Shown piece by piece: positions 1-5,375 of a DNA stretch of 5,375 bases. Made by a program: the position numbers and the translations under genes. Under the pieces are notes generated by a model. It did no database searches. It was given only the letters and a program-made list of their open reading frames with translations, and had not been told where the DNA came from. Numbering within the stretch: position 1 is the first letter of the stretch; each line of letters opens with the position of its first letter. This DNA comes from JBOFDK01 sp051650305 (GTDB lineage Bacteria; Bacillota; Clostridia; Lachnospirales; Cellulosilyticaceae): positions 1 to 5,375 of the forward strand of contig JBOFIT010000148.1 in NCBI GenBank assembly GCA_051650305.1, read 5' to 3'.

Positions 1-255
1 CAAAGTATCACACAAGCTTATGGTATGCAAAACCAAGGAGTGGGTTATGTGAAGAAGCAAGATAAGAAAGATGAAGTGAAGTTTTCGCAAGTAGCGAAGG
101 ATTATAATTATGCGTATAAACTTGCTAAGCAGACACCAGATGTAAGAACGGCGAAAATACAAGATATTCAGGCACGTATTGAAGCAGGCACTTATACCAT
201 TGATGCTAAAAAAGTGAGTGAAAAAATCATCGAGCATATAGATATCAAAGGCTAA
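1..255 (+). CDS. flgM: FlgM, anti-sigma-28 factor (5' end outside window)
   Basis: Negative regulator of flagellin synthesis. FlgM binds sigma-28 (FliA/SigD) in the cytoplasm and is exported through the flagellar secretion system once the hook is complete, which frees the sigma factor for late genes. The frame is open to the left edge, with 84 residues visible. It begins QSITQAYG, which resembles the short N-terminal segment of clostridial FlgM proteins, so the true start is probably a few codons upstream of the window. The first in-frame ATG (25) has no Shine-Dalgarno and is unlikely to be the start. The C-terminal half carries the family signature: VAKDY, then PDVR (visible residues 46-49), a short helix, GTY (63-65), then the final helix ending near KIIEHI. 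This half is the sigma-binding part in studied homologues. The family usually has about 85-100 residues, so little is missing. Its position directly before flgN and flgK fits the usual late-flagellar cluster. The stop at 253-255 overlaps the flgN ribosome binding site. Identification is firm; the start is unknown. Confidence 0.9.
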   Translation, partial: QSITQAYGMQNQGVGYVKKQDKKDEVKFSQVAKDYNYAYKLAKQTPDVRTAKIQDIQARIEAGTYTIDAKKVSEKIIEHIDIKG

Positions 256-260
256 GGAGG
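254..260 (+). promoter_or_regulatory. Shine-Dalgarno for flgN, overlapping the flgM stop
   Basis: AAGGAGG shares two bases with the TAA stop of flgM and lies five bases before the ATG at 266. It fixes the flgN start. Because the ribosome terminating on flgM sits on this site, translational coupling of the two genes is likely (inference). Confidence 0.85.
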
Positions 261-265
261 CATAT

Positions 266-775
266 ATGGCAGGTATTATCTACGACTTAATTGATGTATT
301 AGCCGAGCAGAAAGAATGTTACGAGGGTTTAGTGACCCTCGCTACATATAAAACAGAAGCAGTAACCAATAAAAATATAGATTTATTAACACAAGTGGTA
401 GAAAGAGAAGAAGCCTTTATTGGGAGAGTGCAGCTTCTAGATGGACGTCGTGAAACGTTACTAAAAGACATCGCCCTTGTGACAGGGATGCAGTATGAGA
501 CCATAACCATTACTGCACTTATAGAAAAGATGGGTAAAGACCTAGAGGTAAGCGCAAGACTTACAGAGATAAGAGAAGGTTTACTTCAGCAAATGGCACT
601 ACTCAAAAAACAAAATGATTTAAATAAGCAAATACTGGAGCATTCCATGGAGTACGTAGAGTTTACTGTAAATGCCATTAAAACGACGAGGCTCACAGAG
701 ACGCGAGCGAACTATATCAAACCAGGAGAAGAAAGTGTCGAGCGTACACGAAGCTTCTTTGACCAAAAACAGTAA
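266..775 (+). CDS. flgN: FlgN-family flagellar export chaperone
   Basis: Cytoplasmic type III export chaperone. In studied bacteria FlgN binds the C-terminal helices of FlgK and FlgL, prevents premature assembly, and presents them to the export ATPase and gate. The 169-residue product is almost wholly helical and highly charged, with no signal peptide or membrane segment. Its length fits the family (about 140-170 aa). An N-terminal helix (IIYDLIDVLAEQKECYEGL) is followed by a long helical region. Near residues 112-131 is the pattern LLKKQNDLNKQILEHSMEYV, which matches the FlgN C-terminal signature of spaced Asn residues followed by a S-x-E-Y-type helix. The tail after about 145 (TRLTETRANYIKPGEES) is polar and probably disordered. 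The ATG at 266 is set by an AAGGAGG five bases upstream. It is the only chaperone gene in view and would serve three downstream clients: two FlgK paralogues and FlgL. Whether it binds all three cannot be seen. Sequence conservation in FlgN is low, so the call rests on fold-type features and position. Confidence 0.88.
   Translation: MAGIIYDLIDVLAEQKECYEGLVTLATYKTEAVTNKNIDLLTQVVEREEAFIGRVQLLDGRRETLLKDIALVTGMQYETITITALIEKMGKDLEVSARLTEIREGLLQQMALLKKQNDLNKQILEHSMEYVEFTVNAIKTTRLTETRANYIKPGEESVERTRSFFDQKQ
322..341 (+). other. Inverted repeat inside flgN (7-bp perfect stem)
   Basis: CGAGGGT (322-328) pairs perfectly with ACCCTCG (335-341), and one further G-U pair inside leaves a four-base loop. It lies about 56 bases into the flgN reading frame. 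No T-run follows, so it is not an intrinsic terminator. An mRNA hairpin here could affect early translation or stability, but chance within coding sequence is equally possible. Confidence 0.3.
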
Positions 776-781
776 AGGAGG
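775..781 (+). promoter_or_regulatory. Shine-Dalgarno for the first flgK, overlapping the flgN stop
   Basis: AAGGAGG begins on the last base of the flgN TAA (773-775) and lies five bases before the ATG at 787. It supports that start and suggests coupled translation of the chaperone and its first client. Confidence 0.85.
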
Positions 782-786
782 AGTAT

Positions 787-2709
787 ATGTCATCAATAGC
801 TAGTTTAGGACGCATGGTATCAGGCCTTACTGCTAGCCAGATAGGGCTACAAGTAACGGGGCACAATTTATCCAATCTTAATACACCGGGCTACACAAGG
901 CAGCAAGTACTACAGCATGATAGTGGTTATTTAAATGTTGGAAATAATGGACAACTTCAAAAGGTTGGCTTGGGCGTTAGCATTACCCAAATTAGACAAG
1001 TAAGAGATGTCTTCTTAGATAAGCGCTTTCGTACAGAGACATCTGTACTCAACTTTTATCAGACAAAACAAGACGGTATTAATGAGATAGAGGCCATCCT
1101 AGATGAGCCACATGGTGAAACTTTAAGTGGGATTATGGAAGACTTCTGGAAGCAAGCACAAAAGCTTTCAACCAATCCTTCAGGGGTAGAAGAACGTTTA
1201 GCATTCATCCAGACAGCAGATGTACTGGCGAAGCGTGCCAATCAAATTATGCAAGGGCTTAATGATTACCAGTATCATACCAATGAAGAAATCAAAAAGA
1301 CAGTACATAGGATAAACCAAATCACAAAAGACATTAAAAGTATCAATGATGTGATTCAAAAGGCTGAAGTTAATGGCGATGAAGCCAATGATTACCGTGA
1401 TCAGAGGAACCTTTTGCTAGATGAGTTATCACAGTATATAGACATCGACTACAAAGAGATGCCAGATGGTAGCGTCATCGTTAATAGCCAAGGGAGAACA
1501 CTGGTAGACGGACCTTTTGTGACACAGATTGATTTAGCATTAGATCCAAAAGGGAATGGTTTCGTAAACCCTGTATGGGGAGATACGAGAGAGCCACTCT
1601 TTAAGCTAAATAATGAGGTAAATGCTACATCAGGTGGTGATAACGGCAAGCTTCAGTCACTACTCATCGTCAGAGGAAACTGCGTCGGTGGTGTGGATAC
1701 AGACTGGGATGAGATAGCCCTTAATGATAATAAAAGCGTGGATTATGATGGCAATAGCTACATGATTCCAAAGGCACAGAAGCAGCTGGCAGAGCTTGTT
1801 GACCGTATGATGGATATGGTGAATGACGTCTTAGATGGTGGTGGCATCAATGGTGGTGTAGGTATACCGGTCTTTGTACCAAAGCCAGGAAATGGGATTT
1901 TAAGTCAATCACAGATTAGTAACTTATCTAAGACCAGTATCAATGTGTTGAAGGATTTACCAAAGGCACTTGTAGGGCCAGCAGGAGAAGGAAGAGCTGA
2001 GTACACAGAGCTTATAGCAGCACAAAAAGATGCAATGGATGCTTATGAGGCTTATCTAAATGATCCGGCAGGTAGTGAGGCTTTAAAGAAGAGTTATGAA
2101 GAGAAGTTAAAGGTGTTAGAAGAAAAACGTGGAGCATATGAGAAGTCTATTGAAGGCGTTGATGCAGATAAATTACTAGTAAATACACGATTAGATGCAC
2201 ATAGAACTGAGGAGCAAAAACGAATTGAAAGCTATAAAAAAGCTTTTAGTGGAAGTAATATGCAAGTGAACCCAGAGCTTTTAAGTGATGGAGGCTATAA
2301 TCATCTTGGGACAGTTGGTAAAGATCCATCTAATATAGGGGACAATAGCAAGGTGACAGAGTTACTTGGAGCATGGTCAGAATCACGAGATTGGCCAGAG
2401 AAAAAATTAGGACCAGATGGTAAGCCGATTACTAACGCTACAGATCCTAAATACAAAAAGGCAAACTTTATGGACTGTTATGCAGAGTTTGTATCAGATA
2501 TCGGTAGAGAAGGCTTCCAGTACCAAGGTAAGGTAGGAGAGAAGTATACCATCGTGAACAATGCAACAAATGAGCGCTTATCCATGGGTGGCGTATCTCA
2601 AGATGAAGAGCTCACCAATATGTTGAAGTACCAATATGCATACAATGCTTCATCACGTATGATCAATGTATTAGATGGGATGATGGATACCATCATCAAT
2701 AGAATTTAG
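787..2709 (+). CDS. flgK: Flagellar hook-associated protein 1 (FlgK), enlarged paralogue
   Basis: Secreted structural subunit of the hook-filament junction. The N-terminal rod-type helix contains the family motif around residues 27-39 (N-L-S-N-L-N-T-P-G-Y-T-R-Q). A FlgK helical domain follows, with GDEANDYRDQR at 197-207, a signature shared with the second FlgK. The C-terminal helix (613-640, LKYQYAYNASSRMINVLDGM) is the D0 segment that packs in the axial structure and is the usual FlgN target. At 640 aa it is longer than common FlgK proteins (about 500-550). The excess lies between PVF (361-363) and QVNPELL (493-499): about 131 residues where the neighbouring paralogue has about 10. This part is largely helical and charged, with a probable helical hairpin at 404-487 turning at DPAG (426-429). 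Two cysteines (C299, C564) are present. There is no cleavable signal, as expected for type III export. The ATG at 787 has an ideal ribosome binding site. Membership of the FlgK family is clear; whether this or the next gene plays the canonical HAP1 role is not decidable here. Confidence 0.93.
   Translation: MSSIASLGRMVSGLTASQIGLQVTGHNLSNLNTPGYTRQQVLQHDSGYLNVGNNGQLQKVGLGVSITQIRQVRDVFLDKRFRTETSVLNFYQTKQDGINEIEAILDEPHGETLSGIMEDFWKQAQKLSTNPSGVEERLAFIQTADVLAKRANQIMQGLNDYQYHTNEEIKKTVHRINQITKDIKSINDVIQKAEVNGDEANDYRDQRNLLLDELSQYIDIDYKEMPDGSVIVNSQGRTLVDGPFVTQIDLALDPKGNGFVNPVWGDTREPLFKLNNEVNATSGGDNGKLQSLLIVRGNCVGGVDTDWDEIALNDNKSVDYDGNSYMIPKAQKQLAELVDRMMDMVNDVLDGGGINGGVGIPVFVPKPGNGILSQSQISNLSKTSINVLKDLPKALVGPAGEGRAEYTELIAAQKDAMDAYEAYLNDPAGSEALKKSYEEKLKVLEEKRGAYEKSIEGVDADKLLVNTRLDAHRTEEQKRIESYKKAFSGSNMQVNPELLSDGGYNHLGTVGKDPSNIGDNSKVTELLGAWSESRDWPEKKLGPDGKPITNATDPKYKKANFMDCYAEFVSDIGREGFQYQGKVGEKYTIVNNATNERLSMGGVSQDEELTNMLKYQYAYNASSRMINVLDGMMDTIINRI
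1882..2256 (+). other. Helical insertion domain in the first FlgK
   Basis: This encodes residues about 366-490 of the first FlgK. By-eye alignment to the second FlgK shows PVF...QVNPELL matching VLF...ALNPDIL. The intervening distance is about 131 residues here and 10 there, so roughly 120 residues are extra. Residues 404-425 and 430-487 are rich in Ala, Glu, Lys and Leu with few helix breakers, separated by DPAG, which suggests a helical hairpin or coiled coil. The location corresponds to the variable, outward-facing middle domain of FlgK. Function is unknown. Boundaries are approximate. Confidence 0.6.
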
Positions 2710-2714
2710 GAGGG
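2708..2714 (+). promoter_or_regulatory. Shine-Dalgarno for the second flgK, overlapping the first flgK stop
   Basis: AGGAGGG overlaps the TAG stop (2707-2709) and ends eight bases before the ATG at 2723. A nearer ATG at 2715 is directly against the site, in another frame, and soon reaches a stop, so 2723 is the start. Confidence 0.85.
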
Positions 2715-2722
2715 ATGCGAAG

Positions 2723-4222
2723 ATGGCTTCATCATCATTTTTTGAACTTAATGTCGCAATGTCAGGACTCTTTGCAGCCCAAAGAGGACTAAGTGTTACA
2801 GGGAATAATATCACCAATGCCACGACACCAGGCTATTCAAGACAAGTGCTTGAGCAGAAAGCCTCATTTCCTATGTCAGGACATGGAATAGGTATGGTGG
2901 GTACAGGTGTAGATACCATACAAGTAAGTCGTGTGAGAAACTCGTATTTAGATAGTAAGCTATGGGCACAGAATGATAGCCTAGGAGAATACCGTGTGAA
3001 AGCACAGCAAAATGCACTGGTAGAGAGTGTGTTTGGTGAACCAAGTGATGCAGGCTTTACCAAAGTATTTAACGATATGTATAAGGCGATAGATGACCTT
3101 TCTAAACTTCCATCAGAGGGAGAACGTAAGGAAGCACTACGTCAGATGTTGAATAGCTTTACTAAGTATTACAATTCGGGTAGCCAAAGTCTTTCAGACT
3201 TCCAAAAAGATCTCAATTTTGAAGTGGGGGCAATGGTTGGTGAAATCAATATGCTTGCGACACGTATCCAAAGTCTCAACAAGCAAATCTACCAAGCAGA
3301 GATGTATGGCGACGTGGCCAATACACTACGTGATGAGCGCGAGCTTTGTGTGGATAGACTATCTGAACTTATCAATGTAGAAGCTCAAGAAATCGAGTAT
3401 ACTGCACCAGATGGACGCAAGGAATTACGTTATCAAGTGAAGGTCAATGGACAAAGTCTTGTAGACCACTTTGATGCAAGATTTTTGGATGTTAAAGCGA
3501 GGGAAACTAAGCAGAATGGTCAGGATGTAGATGGCTTGTATGACATCGTGTGGGAAGATGGCCTAGACTTTAAGATAGATAAAGAGTTATCGGGTGAGTT
3601 ACGTGGGGCATTGGATATGCGAGATGGATGTGGTACAGGGAGTGATAATACCTACAGAGGGATACCGTACTACATTAAGAAGATGGACCAATTTGTTACA
3701 GGTTTCGCAGAAGAAATGAATAAAATCTATAATCAAGGGCCAGATGGTCAACCGTTGACGAATGCAGATGGTAGTCCGAAGTACGTTTTATTCGTAGGAG
3801 ATACAGCTAAAGGCTTTGCACTTAACCCAGACATTTTAAATGGGACACAGGATATACGTACCAACTTTGCATACGAGCCACCAAATGCAAATCCAAACGA
3901 GAGTAACAATGACTTACTTTTAGCACTACTTGGTACTAAAAGTGATAACCATATGTTCAAAGAAGGTGATCCAAAAGACTTTATGATCTCGATGTTCAGT
4001 GAACTAGGCATCAATGCCAAAGAAGCTAAGATGTATGAGACTAGCCAGACTAATATTACTAACGTTATTAAAAACCAACGTATGTCTGTATCTCAAGTGG
4101 ATACAAACGAAGAATTTATGAATCTTGTCAAATACAATCAAGCATACCAAGTAGCAGCAAAGCTCATTACCACCATGGATGGTATTTATGAGACGACTAT
4201 TTTTAAGCTAGGTAGCTGGTAA
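2723..4222 (+). CDS. flgK: Flagellar hook-associated protein 1 (FlgK), compact paralogue
   Basis: Second FlgK-family junction subunit in tandem. The N-terminal helix carries the rod-type motif (residues 28-41, N-N-I-T-N-A-T-T-P-G-Y-S-R-Q). GDVANTLRDER (196-206) matches the GD-x-AN-xx-RD-x-R signature of the FlgK helical domain. The middle part has GELRGALDMRD and IPYYIKKMDQFVTGFAEEMN, typical of the segment that leads into the final domain. The C-terminal D0 helix is 468-499 (LVKYNQAYQVAAKLITTMDG). At 499 aa it matches the usual FlgK length and lacks the roughly 120-residue insertion of its neighbour, so it looks like the more conventional HAP1. Outside the terminal and signature motifs the two proteins differ strongly, which argues against a recent duplication and for distinct roles, or a heteromeric or two-layer junction (inference). 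Cysteines are at 209 and 303. The start is set by AGGAGGG and the gap from the previous stop is 13 bases. Confidence 0.94.
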   Translation: MASSSFFELNVAMSGLFAAQRGLSVTGNNITNATTPGYSRQVLEQKASFPMSGHGIGMVGTGVDTIQVSRVRNSYLDSKLWAQNDSLGEYRVKAQQNALVESVFGEPSDAGFTKVFNDMYKAIDDLSKLPSEGERKEALRQMLNSFTKYYNSGSQSLSDFQKDLNFEVGAMVGEINMLATRIQSLNKQIYQAEMYGDVANTLRDERELCVDRLSELINVEAQEIEYTAPDGRKELRYQVKVNGQSLVDHFDARFLDVKARETKQNGQDVDGLYDIVWEDGLDFKIDKELSGELRGALDMRDGCGTGSDNTYRGIPYYIKKMDQFVTGFAEEMNKIYNQGPDGQPLTNADGSPKYVLFVGDTAKGFALNPDILNGTQDIRTNFAYEPPNANPNESNNDLLLALLGTKSDNHMFKEGDPKDFMISMFSELGINAKEAKMYETSQTNITNVIKNQRMSVSQVDTNEEFMNLVKYNQAYQVAAKLITTMDGIYETTIFKLGSW

Positions 4223-4227
4223 AAGAA

Positions 4228-4234
4228 AAGGAGG
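4228..4234 (+). promoter_or_regulatory. Shine-Dalgarno for flgL
   Basis: AAGGAGG ends seven bases before the ATG at 4242. Unlike the other junctions it does not overlap the preceding stop (4220-4222). It fixes the start of flgL. Confidence 0.85.
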
Positions 4235-4241
4235 CTAGACA

Positions 4242-5375
4242 ATGCGCGTAACAAACGGAATGATGCAAAATAACTCTATGAGTGCCCTTTATACCAATAT
4301 GGGCCGTCTGGATAAGTTGTTTTATCAAATGAATACATTCAAGAAGATTCAAAGACCGTCTGATGATCCAATCATAGCAGGACGTAGCTTAAAGCTTCGC
4401 CTAAATGTTATGGAAGCAGAACAATATGCAAACAACGTAGATGAAGCCACATCATGGATGAGTGTCACAGAAGCAGCACTTAAGAACACTACGGAGATTA
4501 TCAAGACCATCCGTGAGAAGTGTAACTACGCAGCCAATGGTACACATACACCAGAAGACAGACAAAAGATTGTAGATGAGATCGAGCAACTCTACGAGCA
4601 ACTGAAACAAGAAGCAAATGTAACTTATGCTGGAAGATACGTATTCTCAGGGTATAAGACAGATCAGCCAGTATTTGTAAATGGGAACTATGAGCTGAAG
4701 GATGCAGTAACACTTAAGGATGGCATCACTTATCCTGTTGGGGCGGATATGACCGTAGGAAAAGATGTAAGTGGTCAAAAATTAGAAGCAGGAACTACTC
4801 TAACAGAGACTATAAGGGATAAAGATGGGAATCCAGTTGTGGTACAGATAAACGGTGCTGATTTTACATTAGAACCAGCATCAGGACCTTTGCCAGCAGA
4901 GGTAACCATTCCACCTAATAGCTATATGGGAGAAAATATGACACTTAAAGAAGGTGTCATCCCGGAAGTGGATATCGTAGATAAAGATGGCAAAGTGTTA
5001 TTTAAAAAAGGTGAAGCTATTCCAGCCAATGCTACTATCCCAGTAGGTACTGTACTTGCACAAGGGACAGCTCTACCACCAGGGACAACAATTCCAAAAG
5101 GTACAACAATTCCAAAAGGTACGATGAACCCAGAAGTACTTAATAGTGTTCAAGGGCAGCATATTGCTTATGAAATAGGTACTAATAATACGATAGATGT
5201 TAATATCACTGGAATGCCAGATATGATGAGTAAGCTAATGATGAATATCGAAGAGATGCTTACACAGCTCAAAGACCCTGATAACACAGATGCAGAGCTC
5301 AATACCATCTTTACAGGGATGATTGGAGAGATGGATGCACGCCAAGCAGAGACGTCCAAGATGCAGTCAGAACTA
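4242..5375 (+). CDS. flgL: Flagellar hook-associated protein 3 (FlgL), 3' end outside window
   Basis: HAP3, the secreted subunit that joins FlgK to the flagellin filament. The frame has no stop before the right edge, and 378 residues are visible. The N-terminal helix MRVTNGMMQNNSMSALYTNM is followed by KKIQRPSDDP (34-43), the flagellin/FlgL hallmark, and by the long D1 helix. GRYVFSGYKTDQPVF (131-145) is the typical FlgL end of D1. The C-terminal half resumes near residue 305 (HIAYEIGTNNTIDVNITG), and the final D1/D0 helix is just beginning at the edge. From the family pattern about 70-80 residues are missing, giving perhaps 450 aa against the usual 300 or so. The extra length is a middle domain (about 146-304) with three blocks of hexapeptide repeats. 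There is a cysteine at 94 in the D1 helix. FlgN is the expected chaperone. Identification is firm; total length is an estimate. Confidence 0.93.
   Translation, partial: MRVTNGMMQNNSMSALYTNMGRLDKLFYQMNTFKKIQRPSDDPIIAGRSLKLRLNVMEAEQYANNVDEATSWMSVTEAALKNTTEIIKTIREKCNYAANGTHTPEDRQKIVDEIEQLYEQLKQEANVTYAGRYVFSGYKTDQPVFVNGNYELKDAVTLKDGITYPVGADMTVGKDVSGQKLEAGTTLTETIRDKDGNPVVVQINGADFTLEPASGPLPAEVTIPPNSYMGENMTLKEGVIPEVDIVDKDGKVLFKKGEAIPANATIPVGTVLAQGTALPPGTTIPKGTTIPKGTMNPEVLNSVQGQHIAYEIGTNNTIDVNITGMPDMMSKLMMNIEEMLTQLKDPDNTDAELNTIFTGMIGEMDARQAETSKMQSEL
4710..5123 (+). repeat. Hexapeptide-repeat region encoded in the FlgL middle domain
   Basis: Residues 157-294 of FlgL contain three blocks with a six-residue period: small/Thr, aliphatic, two variable, Gly/Asn, small. 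Block A (157-191) reads TLKDGI, TYPVGA, DMTVGK, an imperfect unit, KLEAGT, TLTETI. Block B (222-239) reads TIPPNS, YMGENM, TLKEGV. Block C (259-294) reads AIPANA, TIPVGT, VLAQGT, ALPPGT, TIPKGT, TIPKGT. Non-repeat linkers rich in D-x-D-G separate the blocks. The period resembles the hexads of left-handed beta-helices or related beta-solenoids, but the fold is inferred, not shown. The region sits where FlgL has its variable outer domain. Confidence 0.7.
5085..5120 (+). repeat. Exact tandem 18-bp duplication in flgL
   Basis: Two identical head-to-tail copies of ACAACAATTCCAAAAGGT (5085-5102 and 5103-5120), with identity running two bases further, encode the last two hexads of block C. The other hexads differ at synonymous positions, so this pair is the youngest copy event, compatible with slippage. 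The frame is kept. Confidence 0.9.

Noticed and set aside
25..27. ATG at 25 as the start of flgM
   Set aside because: No Shine-Dalgarno precedes it, the frame stays open to the window edge, and the upstream residues look like genuine FlgM N-terminus.
322..341. Intrinsic terminator in flgN
   Set aside because: The stem is followed by GCTACATATA with no T-run, and it lies inside a conserved coding region.
1882..2256. Horizontally acquired or inserted mobile segment within the first flgK
   Set aside because: The frame is intact, no terminal repeats or transposase-like sequence are seen, and the drop in G+C (about 34% in 2161-2280 by hand count) is too small to support transfer.
2715..2717. ATG just after the second flgK ribosome binding site
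   Set aside because: It is one base from the site, in another frame, and reaches a stop after about 25 codons; the frame from 2723 encodes the clear FlgK motif.
787..4222. One flgK split by a frameshift
   Set aside because: Each product has its own complete N-terminal and C-terminal FlgK motifs and its own ribosome binding site, so these are two full genes.
5016..5123. CRISPR-like or other non-coding repeat array
   Set aside because: The repeats are 18 bp, contiguous without spacers, in frame, and mostly conserved at protein rather than DNA level.
319..5359. Several minus-strand open frames of 60-90 codons (for example 3748-4020 and 4501-4713)
   Set aside because: All lie opposite strongly supported flagellar genes, show no recognisable motifs or sensible composition, and are shadows of the coding strand.

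Overview
This window is a dense, single-direction stretch of flagellar genes from a low-GC Gram-positive bacterium. Spot counts on a few lines give roughly 35-47% G+C, and strong AGGAGG-type ribosome binding sites precede every internal start. The order flgM-flgN-flgK-flgK-flgL, with two different FlgK paralogues in tandem, and the style of the proteins suggest a motile anaerobic Clostridia member, perhaps Lachnospiraceae-like. That placement is an inference from protein style, not a database match.

Layout, all on the + strand: the 3' part of flgM (anti-sigma-28 factor, open to the left edge, ends at 255); flgN (export chaperone, 266-775); a first, enlarged flgK (787-2709, 640 aa); a second, compact flgK (2723-4222, 499 aa); and flgL (starts at 4242, open to the right edge, 378 residues visible). 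The gaps are only 10, 11, 13 and 19 bases. Stop codons touch or overlap the next Shine-Dalgarno sequence at three of the four junctions. No promoter, terminator, RNA gene, mobile element or CRISPR array is visible, so this looks like the interior of one operon whose promoter lies to the left. There is no gene-free stretch longer than 19 bases.

The genes work together at the checkpoint from hook to filament. FlgM holds sigma-28 inactive until the hook is finished and FlgM is exported. FlgN keeps FlgK and FlgL soluble and delivers them to the export gate. FlgK (HAP1) and FlgL (HAP3) then form the junction between hook and filament. The unusual parts are all in the surface-exposed middle domains. 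The first FlgK carries about 120 extra, mostly helical residues that the second lacks. FlgL has a middle domain of about 160 residues built largely from hexapeptide repeats, which may form a beta-solenoid. One pair of these repeats is an exact 18-bp tandem duplication. I see no sign of a non-flagellar system. The best candidate for something undescribed is this elaborated hook-filament junction.
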